Assembly (NCBI GenBank): GCA_002413305.1
Contig: DHWS01000076.1
Span: 1-26,501 of the forward strand
DNA from: Actinobacteria bacterium UBA5176
Lineage (GTDB): Bacteria > Actinomycetota > UBA4738
Direction: 5' to 3'
DNA length: 26,501 nucleotides
Shown: positions 7,533 to 14,846 of the stretch, in pieces
Numbering within the stretch: the stretch's first letter is position 1
Layout: each line of letters begins with the position of its first letter
Program-made: the position numbers and the translations under genes
Notes under the pieces: generated by a model
Told to the model about the DNA's origin: nothing
Seen by the model: only the letters and a program-made list of their open reading frames with translations
Databases searched by the model: none

Positions 7533-8591
7533 ATGCGCATCCACGGACGAAGGGTGTCACCGGTTCGCGCGACGATCGTGATCGTCGCGTGCTTCGTCGT
7601 GAGCACGCTCGGGCCCTCGCTCGCGATCGCGCCGGCCGGGGCGGACACGGCCTCCCAGCTCTCCCAGGCCCAGGCGAAGCTGAGCGCCCTCCTGAAGGAC
7701 ATCGATGCCGCCACGGGCCAACGCGAGGCGGTGGAGCGGTCTCTTTCGTCGCTGCTCGGCCGGATCGACACCAACAGGCGGAAGCTCGAATCGGCCACCG
7801 CGCAACTGGTCGACACCGAGCTGCGCGAGCGGGACGCGCAGGCCCAAGTGGACAGGGCACGCCGGCTCGTCGACCAGCGGGCCGCCGAGGCCTATATGAA
7901 CCCGATGAGCTCGATCGAGGTGATCCTCGGTTCGAACTCGTTCCAGGACCTGCAGGAGCGGGTGGCACTCCTCGGTGCGGTGGGGGAGAGCGACGACCAG
8001 CTCCTGTCTGGGCTGTCCCAGGAGGTGGGGACGCTGAGCCAGGACCGGTCTGACCTCGACGCCCTGGAGCAGACCTTGCAGACATCGCAGGGCTCCCTGG
8101 AGACGCAGGCCACCGACCTGAAGTCCGGGCTGGCCGAGCAACAGCAGGCGGTAGACCGGTTGAACCAGGACGTCGCGGCAGCTCGCGGGTTGGTCTCAGC
8201 ACTCACCGACCAGCGGGCGCGGGAGCTCGCTCTGGAGGCCCTCCAGAACGCCGGAGGGGGGCCGGGCATCCCTCCGCCACCGGCCGGATCGTCGACCGTT
8301 CGTGAACTGATCGTCCGGGACTTCACGCCGCTCGGGGCCGTCCGGGTGACCCAGGCACTGTGCGTGGGTGCCCACGAGTCCGGATACAACCCCCGGGCGG
8401 TCAACTCGTCCAGCGGCGCGGCCGGTGTGTTCCAGTTCATGCCGCAGACCTGGCCTCCCATGTCGCACGCCGCCGGATACGGAGCGAGTTCGGTGTTCGA
8501 CGCGGTCGCCAACGTCGCGGTGGCGGCGTGGGCCGTCGCGCACTACGGCTGGAGCCCCTGGCTGGCCGACGCGCCGTTCTGCGGTTTCTGA
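7533..8591 (+). CDS. Secreted coiled-coil protein with lysozyme-like transglycosylase domain
   Basis: A 352-residue exported protein. It has a signal peptide (basic start, hydrophobic stretch 12-32, likely cleavage after AGA near residue 37). A long coiled coil (about 40-245), rich in Gln, Leu, Asp and Arg, resembles the N-terminal part of RipC/EnvC-type regulators of peptidoglycan hydrolases. A Pro/Gly linker (GIPPPPAGSS) follows, and then a lysozyme-like SLT domain. In that domain AHESGYNP supplies the probable catalytic Glu282 and GAAGVFQFMPQTW is the classic lytic transglycosylase signature. It likely cleaves glycan strands of the cell wall, with the coiled coil controlling access or mediating partner contacts. 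GAAGGAG precedes the ATG. Confidence 0.82.
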   Translation: MRIHGRRVSPVRATIVIVACFVVSTLGPSLAIAPAGADTASQLSQAQAKLSALLKDIDAATGQREAVERSLSSLLGRIDTNRRKLESATAQLVDTELRERDAQAQVDRARRLVDQRAAEAYMNPMSSIEVILGSNSFQDLQERVALLGAVGESDDQLLSGLSQEVGTLSQDRSDLDALEQTLQTSQGSLETQATDLKSGLAEQQQAVDRLNQDVAAARGLVSALTDQRARELALEALQNAGGGPGIPPPPAGSSTVRELIVRDFTPLGAVRVTQALCVGAHESGYNPRAVNSSSGAAGVFQFMPQTWPPMSHAAGYGASSVFDAVANVAVAAWAVAHYGWSPWLADAPFCGF

Positions 8592-8885
8592 TCCCGGCGG
8601 CGGTATCGGCCCGCCCGGTCAGCTGGCGGACCGGGTCCGGTCGCCGGCCGGGCGCGATCCGGTGCGGGGACGCAACCGTGGAGGAGGAGCCCTTCGCGCG
8701 CATCGATCCCTGGCAGACCCGAGGGTGCCGCCGCTTGCCACGAGCCGGGCGCTTCTGACCTTTCGTCCCGCACCGGCCGACGGCGGCGCCCGAACGGACC
8801 GTGGGGTGGGCGGGTGGCGAGAGACCGGGCGCTGCCGGAAGCGCCGCCCGGACCCATTGAGGCTGGGCCGCAGTCGTAATCAGGA

Positions 8886-9407
8886 TCACCAGGGCGGCCG
8901 CGACCGACCACCCGATCCTGAGAGGCCCACCGGCGGGTCTGCCGCCCGGGCGAGGTGGGTCCACAGGGTCCGCCGGGCGGGGGGCGGGACCCGTTTGACC
9001 AGTCGGACGCGGGTTCCCGGGGATCCTTCGAACCCTTCGCGGAGGTGGAGCTCGTCGGTGGATGCCGACATCAGGGTCAGCCCGTAGCCACCCGGCATCA
9101 GCGGTTCGATCGAACGCTGCTCCCCGGGCGCCGGCCGACCGGGGCGGAAGATCCCCCGGTCCTCGACGGTGACCACCACCCGTCGACGGTTCGCCCGCCA
9201 CCGGAGGCGCATCGTCGAGCTGCCGCTGTGACGAACGGCGTTCGTGGCGGCCTCCGAAACAGCCAGGACGAGCTCGTCGCGATCCCGATCCGAGAGTCCC
9301 GACCAAGCGGCGCGTTCCCGGACGAAGCGGCGGACGTCGGCCAGCGACGCGGGAACCGCCGGGAACTCACCGGTGGCGCGAGCGTATGAGACCGGCGATC
9401 GATTCAT
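8886..9407 (-). CDS. SpoIIAB/RsbW-like anti-sigma serine kinase (HATPase_c_2)
   Basis: A 173-residue protein with a GHKL ATP-binding fold. The N box is ELVLAVSEAATNAVRHSG (Glu45, Asn56), the G1 box is VEDRGIF (Asp83, Gly85), and the G2 box is GGYGLTLM (106-113). This is the pattern of RsbW/SpoIIAB-like anti-sigma regulatory factors, which bind a sigma factor or phosphorylate an anti-anti-sigma partner on serine. No partner gene (STAS protein or sigma factor) is adjacent. The ATG with GGAGGG upstream was preferred over an ATG 18 codons earlier. The C-terminal ~30 residues are Arg/Pro-rich and go beyond the core fold. Confidence 0.8.
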   Translation of the reverse strand: MNRSPVSYARATGEFPAVPASLADVRRFVRERAAWSGLSDRDRDELVLAVSEAATNAVRHSGSSTMRLRWRANRRRVVVTVEDRGIFRPGRPAPGEQRSIEPLMPGGYGLTLMSASTDELHLREGFEGSPGTRVRLVKRVPPPARRTLWTHLARAADPPVGLSGSGGRSRPPW

Positions 9408-9632
9408 CGTCCCTCCGCCCCTCGAAACCGTTGCGGCTGTGGGCTTTTCCCGCCGCCCCACCTGCGTAAACGTGCCAGCCGAGCTTGTTCTGCTGCACTA
9501 GTCCGTATTGCGTGACCCCCATTTCGAATCGTCGAGTCCTTCGTCCTTGTCAGAAGGTGGGGTGGATGCGAGACTGTCGTTCCGATTTCGGGTAGACCCG
9601 AGAGGGCGTCCGGACCTCTTGGTTCGGCGAGG

Positions 9633-9671
9633 GCGGCGGCGCGACGCGGGCACGCGCCGCCGCTTCTATTT
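9633..9671 (+). terminator. Strong GC hairpin followed by T-rich run
   Basis: GCGGCGGCGCG (9633-9643) pairs perfectly with CGCGCCGCCGC (9653-9663) around a 9-base loop, followed by TTCTATTT. This fits an intrinsic terminator on the plus strand. No plus-strand gene ends nearby, because the anti-sigma gene is on the minus strand, so what it would terminate is unclear. It sits just upstream of the tRNA fragment and could instead insulate the tRNA from read-through. Confidence 0.5.
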
Positions 9672-9691
9672 CCGGTATCGTGTCGAACGCC

Positions 9692-9732
9692 GGGCGCGTA
9701 GCTCAGTGGGAGAGCGCATGCTTCACACGCAT
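9692..9732 (+). tRNA. tRNA-Val(CAC), 5' half only (broken gene)
   Basis: The sequence follows tRNA numbering exactly: acceptor GGGCGCG, TA, D arm GCTC-AGTGGGA-GAGC, G26, anticodon stem CATGC, loop TTCACAC with anticodon CAC (9724-9726), then GCAT of the returning stem. At 9733 the match ends: the expected G is a C and no variable loop, T arm or matching CGCGCCC acceptor strand follows. The gene therefore cannot give a functional tRNA as it stands. A break inside the anticodon stem-loop is a known integration position for tyrosine recombinases, so this probably marks the boundary of the acquired region carrying the BREX genes. Confidence 0.8.
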
Positions 9733-9757
9733 CCCGGGGCTAACGGTGTGCTGATCT

Positions 9758-9778
9758 GCGAAAACGCTGCATTTTCGC
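9758..9778. repeat. Inverted repeat near tRNA break
   Basis: GCGAAAA (9758-9764) and TTTTCGC (9772-9778) form a perfect 7-bp stem around a 7-base centre. It is more A/T-rich than its surroundings and lies 26 bases after the tRNA-Val fragment ends. It could be an attachment-site arm, a recombination directionality site or an operator; no integrase gene is present to link it to. Confidence 0.4.
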
Positions 9779-10044
9779 GGAGCGATACGGGGCCAGTTAT
9801 CTGCTGTTTCTTGTCGCCAGCCTGGTGGCAAGATCCTTGTCCGCGACTTGGCGATTGCTCGTGTCGTGACGGCTCAGCTCTTCGATCTCCAGTCGCCCGA
9901 AAGGGACTTCCCAGCCCTCGCCCACCACAGCCTCCTTCGTGGTGCGGACCTGATGGACAGGTCGCCGCCCCTTAGGAGAGCCCAGAGAAGCCGGGTCCCC
10001 CGTGGTCCCGATGACGCAACCAGCCTTCGGACCGCGCGGGCTCG

Positions 10045-10050
10045 TAGGAT
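10045..10050 (+). promoter_or_regulatory. Possible -10 element of the BREX operon
   Basis: TAGGAT fits the actinobacterial TAnnnT pattern and lies 25 bases before the TTG start of brxA, giving a transcript with a short leader that still contains the GGAAGGGA ribosome binding site. No good -35 box is seen at 16-18 bases; the nearest candidate, TTCGGA, is only 13 bases upstream. This is a weak call. Confidence 0.25.
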
Positions 10051-10074
10051 TCGGGGCACGGCGGAAGGGATGTC

Positions 10075-10830
10075 TTGGAGCGCGAGCTGGGGCTGGTGTC
10101 GGACTCGGAGAGCGGCGGACCGCATACCAGCAGGACGATCATGCTCAAGGAACTGCGCCTCCTTCTAGCCTCATGCCCGCGGGACGCGGGCCCCGAAGAC
10201 CTCGCCGCCGCCGTCCTGACCGACAACGTGCTGGTCAAGCGGTCCAAGAACACCCGCATGCGATCCTTGCGGTACCTCCGCGAGCTCTATGTCCTTGATC
10301 GACGCTCGGTTCTCTTTCGCGGGCTTCGCGAACTCTGGGATGTGGATGAAGAGGCGCAACCGCTTCTGGCCCTCTTGTGCTCGCTTGCTCGCGACCCACT
10401 CCTGCGGGCGACCGCGGATGCCGTGCTCGACACACCTGAGGGAGGGCAAGTGGACGCCTCGATGCTTGCCGAGGTGGTCGCACACCGCTACCCGCACAGC
10501 TACGCTGATTCAGTCAGGAACAAGATCGGACGGAACGCGGCATCCTCATGGACTCAGTCGGGCCATCTCAGAGGCCACTCGACGAAGACGCGATGCAGGG
10601 CGACTTCACGCCCGACCGCGGTGGCGTACGCCTTCTTGCTCGGTCATCTGGCAGATGCTCGTGGCCTCGGTCTGCTCAGGACCGTCTGGGGTCGGTCCCT
10701 CGACGCACCGGACCACGTCATCCTCGATCAGGCGTTCGCGGCAGCCCAGCGAGGTTGGATAGAGTTCCGCCGAGCCGGAGATGTCATCGACGTGGGGTTC
10801 GACTGGCTCCTTCGCGCCATCGAGGAGTGA
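10075..10830 (+). CDS. brxA: BREX protein BrxA (DUF1819)
   Basis: A 251-residue member of the BrxA family. Visible family features are SSWTQSGHLRG (about residues 155-165), then a KTRCR stretch and the helical AVAYAFLLGHLADARGLGLL, which match the conserved core of DUF1819. BrxA is a small DNA-binding protein with helix-turn-helix-like folds, needed for phage defence in type 1 BREX. The start is a TTG with GGAAGGGA just upstream. About 20 N-terminal residues before TIMLKELRLLL look less conserved, so the ATG at residue 23 is an alternative start. It is the first gene of the operon, ending four bases before brxB. One counted 60-base line has 60 % GC, lower than a sampled brxC line (72 %). Confidence 0.85.
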   Translation: MERELGLVSDSESGGPHTSRTIMLKELRLLLASCPRDAGPEDLAAAVLTDNVLVKRSKNTRMRSLRYLRELYVLDRRSVLFRGLRELWDVDEEAQPLLALLCSLARDPLLRATADAVLDTPEGGQVDASMLAEVVAHRYPHSYADSVRNKIGRNAASSWTQSGHLRGHSTKTRCRATSRPTAVAYAFLLGHLADARGLGLLRTVWGRSLDAPDHVILDQAFAAAQRGWIEFRRAGDVIDVGFDWLLRAIEE

Positions 10831-10834
10831 GTGC

Positions 10835-11371
10835 GTGTCGGAGATCGACGATCTGCTCGCTGCATACGGTCGATTCGTCGCCCTCCCGTGGAGGCCGAAT
10901 CTGGCGGGCCCGCAGCGGGTCTGGATCGCGGTCTACAGCCCGACACAAGAGCGCCGGATCCGTCATCGGGTAGCGGAGTTCGAGCTCGCGACCAAGCAAG
11001 CCGGCCATGGCTGGCGCCTTCACGATCTCACTGATGCGTTCCCGCTGTGGCTCGGTTCGCTGGAGTACGTGGAGTCCTACTTCGAGAAGCCCAAGGCGCT
11101 CTCGACCGCGTTGGGAGGTTTCGTCGACACAGTGGTGAGCGAGGTGACCGAGTTCCTGCAGGGGTCGGGCGAAGGCGATGTCGTCGCGCTCCTCGGGGTG
11201 GGGGCGCTGTACCCGTACTGCCGGGTCTCCCAGGTCATCGAGGCCGTGAACGCATCAGTCCCTGGGCGCCTGCTGGTCTTCTTCCCGGGGGTGTACTCGA
11301 ACAACGTGTACCGCCTGCTGAACGCACGGGACGGATGGAACTACATGGCAGTCCCGATCACGGCCGGATGA
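10835..11371 (+). CDS. brxB: BREX protein BrxB (DUF1788)
   Basis: A 178-residue protein matching DUF1788: PWRPNLAGPQRVWIAVYSP and RHRVAEFELAT near the start, HGWRLHDLTDAFPLWL in the middle, a VVALLGVGALYPYCRVS strand-loop, and RLLVFFPGVY near the end. The function of BrxB is not well understood; in type 1 BREX it is required for both methylation and defence in at least some systems and contacts other Brx proteins. The GTG start has GAGGAG about eight bases upstream, and that site overlaps the end of brxA, which suggests coupled translation. An upstream in-frame start inside brxA is rejected. Confidence 0.9.
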   Translation: MSEIDDLLAAYGRFVALPWRPNLAGPQRVWIAVYSPTQERRIRHRVAEFELATKQAGHGWRLHDLTDAFPLWLGSLEYVESYFEKPKALSTALGGFVDTVVSEVTEFLQGSGEGDVVALLGVGALYPYCRVSQVIEAVNASVPGRLLVFFPGVYSNNVYRLLNARDGWNYMAVPITAG

Positions 11372-11387
11372 GCGAAGGGCGCAGCAG

Positions 11388-14300
11388 ATGACCGCGAACC
11401 GAGAGTTGTTCGTCGAAGACCCGACAGAGCACGAGATCCCCAACCTGGGTGTCGCCAAGGTGCTCATCCCCGAGAGTGAGGTGGAGTTCAACGTCCTCAG
11501 GTGGGAGCTCTCGCACTTCGTCTGCGACGGCGAGTACGCGAACGGCCTCCAGCGGATCCTCGAGTCCTACCTCCGGAACCTCGACCAGAACGCGCAGCCC
11601 GCGGTATGGGTGAGCGGCTTCTACGGCAGCGGGAAGTCCCATCTCGTGCGGGTCCTGCAGTACCTGTGGACCGATTTCGGGTTCCCGGATGGAAGCACCG
11701 CGCAGGGTCTCGTGCACCTCCCCCCCTCAGTGAGTGATCCGATGGGTGAGCTGCGAACGATCGGCAAGCGGGAGGGTGGCCTTTGGGCCGCCGCAGGGAC
11801 ACTGGGAGCTGCAGCCGGCGACAGCGTTCGGCTCGCCTTCCTCGGAATCATCCTTCGAGCAGCGGGGCTGTCAGAGAAGGTGGAGCCGGCTCAGTTCGTC
11901 CTCTGGCTCCGGGGAGAAGGGCTTCTCGATCAGGTCCGCGCCGGCGTCGAAGCTGCCGGTAGAGGGTGGGCCAAAGAGCTCGAGAGCCTCTACGTGTCCC
12001 CGGTGATCGCGGATGCGCTCTTGGCAGCGCGACCGGGCTTCGCGAGCACGCCGGCGGAGGCCAGGTCACTCCTCATGAGCCAGTTCCCGCCCGTACCGGA
12101 CATCACGGACAAGGAGTTCCTCGACGTCCTCCGTGGGGTCCTCGACATGCAGGGCGGGAAGCCCGGCCGGATCCCAGCGACGCTCGTCGTCCTCGACGAA
12201 CTGCAGCAGTACATCAACGACAACGTGGAGCGCATGGAGGACGTGCGGAGCATCGTCGAGGCGTGCTGCACGAAGTTCGACAGCAGGCTCCTAGTCGTCT
12301 CGACGGGCCAGTCGGCCCTTCAGGCCACCCCTGTCCTTCAGAAGCTGCAGGGCAGGTACACGGTCCGGGTGTCACTCGCTGATGCCGACATCGATTCCGT
12401 GGTCCGGCGGGTCGTCCTCCTGAAGCGCGCCGACAAGGTGGGCATCCTGCAAGCGAAGCTCGATCAGGTAAGCGGTGAGATCGATCGGCACCTCGCCGGA
12501 TCGAAGATCGCCCCGGTGGGGGAAGACGCGGACGACCTGGTGCCGCTGTATCCGATCCTCCCCACCCGTCAGCGGTTCTGGGAGCGCGTCCTGAGAGCGA
12601 TCGATCCGGGTGGCACCGCCGGCCAACTCCGCACGCAGCTTCAGACTGTGCACGAGGCGACCCGCGCGGTCGGCCTCGAGCCGGTCGGTGTGGTCGTGGC
12701 AGGAGACTTCGTGTACGACCAGCAGGCGGCGGGCATGCTCGAGACCGGGGTCATGCCGCGCGAGACGTACGACGAAATCTCTGCACTTCGTAACGGCAGT
12801 GAGGAGGGGGAGCTTCGTACCCGCCTGGCGGCGCTCGTCTTCCTCATCTCCAAGCTGCCGACCGACGCCGGGTCGGACATCGGGCTTCGCGCGAACGCGG
12901 ACACCCTTGCGGACCTCTTGGTGGAGAACCTGGATGCTTCGAGCGCCGACCTCCGGAAGCGGGTGGCGACGTCGCTTGCACTGATGGCACAGGAAGGCGT
13001 GCTGAACGAGGTTGGGGGTGAGTACCGCCTCCTCACCAAGGAGAGCGCGAACTGGCAAGCCGAGTACCAGAGGCGCCTTGGCTCCCTGTTGAACGACAGC
13101 GGACGGATCGCGAGCGACAGGGACGCGGCACTCAAGGCCGCCGTCTCCGAGGTGCTCCGGAGGATCTCGCCCCTCCACGGAAAGAGCAAGACCGCTCGGA
13201 AGGTGCAGGTCTCGTACGGACAGACAGAGCCCGCGGACGACAAGGTGTCGATCCCGATCTGGGTCCGAGATGGGTGGGAGACGACTGAGAAGACCGTCCG
13301 CGACGGAGCCGTGAAGGCCGGAACGAAGAGCCCGCTCGTCTCGGTGTTCTTCCCGAGGCAGGACGACGAGACCCTGCGAACGGTGCTGGCAGAGCGAGCC
13401 GCCGCGGCGGACACGCTGAACGGACGTCCCATGCCCACGACGGCCGAGGGCCAGGATGCCCGGGCCGCGATGGACACACGGAGAGCCGCCGCCGATGCTC
13501 GACTCGGCGCGCTCATCACGCAGATCCTGCGGAGCCGCAAGGTCTTCCAAGGCGGGGGGAACGAGATCGCGGGCGCGACGCTGGAGGACAGCGTGACCGC
13601 AGCGACTGAGGCGGCCCTGGAGCGGCGATTCCCCCAGTTCTCGATCGCGGACCATCCGGACTGGGGGAAGGTCATACTGCGCGCCCGCGAGGGCAATGCC
13701 GAGCCTCTGTCGCCAGCCGGCGACACTGGCGAGGTCATCCAGAACCCCGTGTGCAAGGAGGTCCTGCAGTTCCTGCCTGGGTCCTGGACCAAGGGTTCCG
13801 AGGCACGTCGCCACTTCATGGAGGCGCCCTTCGGATGGCCGCAGGATGCGATCGACGGCTCCCTCGTCGCGCTCGTTGGCGCCGGTGCGCTCGGCGCTCG
13901 TCAGAACGGTGAGGACGTTCCGGTCAAGAACCTCAATCCTGGCAGCCTCACCAAGACGGAGTTCCGTAAGGAGATCACCATCGTCACCACGGCCATGAAG
14001 GTCGCGGTGAGGGGCCTGATGGCCGGCATTCATCTGAATGTCGAGCCTGGCGAGGAGGCGGCTTCGCTGCACACCTATCTCGACCGGCTCATGAGTCTGG
14101 CCGATTCTGCTGGGGGAGAGGCGCCGCTGCCCGAGCGACCCGATATCACCGAGGTGAAGAGGCTTCGGAAACTCTCTGGGAACGACCTGATCGCCGAGGT
14201 CTACGAGAAGCGGGACACCCTCAAGGGATGGGCGTCGTCCTGGGCATCGGCGGGTCATCTCGCGCAGGATCGTCTGGCCGCCTGGGCACGGCTGGAGGAA

Positions 14301-14843
14301 CTCCTCCGCTTCGCCGATGTCTTGCCGTTCGCCGACGAGCCTGCCGCGCAAGCTGACGCCGTCAGATCGGGGCGTCGTCTGCTAGACGATCCTGATCCAA
14401 TCGCGCCAATCGGTGCCGCTCTCTGCGACGGTCTACGCGGAGCGCTCCAGGCCGCCCACGTGCGGTACGAGGAAGCGTTCGCCGCGGCGGAGGGTCAACT
14501 GGAGGCCGATCCTCAATGGGGGCAGCTGGACCCCGCGAAACGCGCCGCCATCCTCGCGAGTGCGACGCTCAACCGCGCTCCCGCGCCGGTTGTCGGTACC
14601 GAGGGACAGCTCCTCGGGGCGCTTCGCGAGGCCACGATCCCAGAGTGGGGCGACCGGGCATCGGCGATCCCGGCGAAGGTCGGCCTCGCCCGGGAGCGAG
14701 CCGCGCAGGAACTAGCCCCGAAGGCGACACGGTTCACTCCGCCTCCGGCGAATCTGGCATCAGCGGACGACGTGAAGCGGTACGTCGACGACCTCCGGGA
14801 GGAGCTTCTGCGGCGCATCGACGAGGGACCGGTGATCATCTAG
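11388..14843 (+). CDS. brxC: BREX ATPase BrxC
   Basis: A 1151-residue protein, close to the usual ~1200 of BrxC. The P-loop GFYGSGKSH is at residues 77-85, after a conserved N-terminal helix region (FVCDGEYANGLQRIL). The Walker B-like segment LVVLDELQQYI is near residue 265-275, and STGQSAL follows about 30 residues later. The remaining two thirds is long helical sequence with many Ala/Arg/Glu residues. BrxC is a large AAA+/STAND-like ATPase essential for BREX methylation and phage exclusion, and probably couples DNA sensing to the PglX/PglZ complex. It starts 17 bases after brxB with GAAGGG upstream and ends three bases before pglX, so it is co-transcribed. Confidence 0.93.
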   Translation: MTANRELFVEDPTEHEIPNLGVAKVLIPESEVEFNVLRWELSHFVCDGEYANGLQRILESYLRNLDQNAQPAVWVSGFYGSGKSHLVRVLQYLWTDFGFPDGSTAQGLVHLPPSVSDPMGELRTIGKREGGLWAAAGTLGAAAGDSVRLAFLGIILRAAGLSEKVEPAQFVLWLRGEGLLDQVRAGVEAAGRGWAKELESLYVSPVIADALLAARPGFASTPAEARSLLMSQFPPVPDITDKEFLDVLRGVLDMQGGKPGRIPATLVVLDELQQYINDNVERMEDVRSIVEACCTKFDSRLLVVSTGQSALQATPVLQKLQGRYTVRVSLADADIDSVVRRVVLLKRADKVGILQAKLDQVSGEIDRHLAGSKIAPVGEDADDLVPLYPILPTRQRFWERVLRAIDPGGTAGQLRTQLQTVHEATRAVGLEPVGVVVAGDFVYDQQAAGMLETGVMPRETYDEISALRNGSEEGELRTRLAALVFLISKLPTDAGSDIGLRANADTLADLLVENLDASSADLRKRVATSLALMAQEGVLNEVGGEYRLLTKESANWQAEYQRRLGSLLNDSGRIASDRDAALKAAVSEVLRRISPLHGKSKTARKVQVSYGQTEPADDKVSIPIWVRDGWETTEKTVRDGAVKAGTKSPLVSVFFPRQDDETLRTVLAERAAAADTLNGRPMPTTAEGQDARAAMDTRRAAADARLGALITQILRSRKVFQGGGNEIAGATLEDSVTAATEAALERRFPQFSIADHPDWGKVILRAREGNAEPLSPAGDTGEVIQNPVCKEVLQFLPGSWTKGSEARRHFMEAPFGWPQDAIDGSLVALVGAGALGARQNGEDVPVKNLNPGSLTKTEFRKEITIVTTAMKVAVRGLMAGIHLNVEPGEEAASLHTYLDRLMSLADSAGGEAPLPERPDITEVKRLRKLSGNDLIAEVYEKRDTLKGWASSWASAGHLAQDRLAAWARLEELLRFADVLPFADEPAAQADAVRSGRRLLDDPDPIAPIGAALCDGLRGALQAAHVRYEEAFAAAEGQLEADPQWGQLDPAKRAAILASATLNRAPAPVVGTEGQLLGALREATIPEWGDRASAIPAKVGLARERAAQELAPKATRFTPPPANLASADDVKRYVDDLREELLRRIDEGPVII

Positions 14844-14846
14844 GCC

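Larger units (their letters stand above)
9733..10074. other. Junction and leader region upstream of the BREX operon
   Basis: No gene is supported in these 342 bases; the open frames lack ribosome binding sites and recognisable domains. The stretch holds an A/T-rich inverted repeat (9758-9778) close to the tRNA break and, near its end, a possible -10 element TAGGAT (10045-10050) that would give a short leader before brxA. No WYL-type BrxR regulator, often found here in other BREX clusters, is encoded. Confidence 0.5.

Noticed and set aside
9508..9975. 155-codon open frame on the plus strand
   Set aside because: It runs through the terminator-like hairpin and the tRNA fragment; Arg-rich, no ribosome binding site.
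9733..10074. Search for a WYL/BrxR regulator, integrase or toxin gene before brxA
   Set aside because: No frame on either strand shows a helix-turn-helix/WYL pattern or integrase catalytic residues.
12372..14351. 659-codon open frame on the minus strand
   Set aside because: It lies entirely antisense to brxC, whose motifs are clear; composition is that of a shadow frame.
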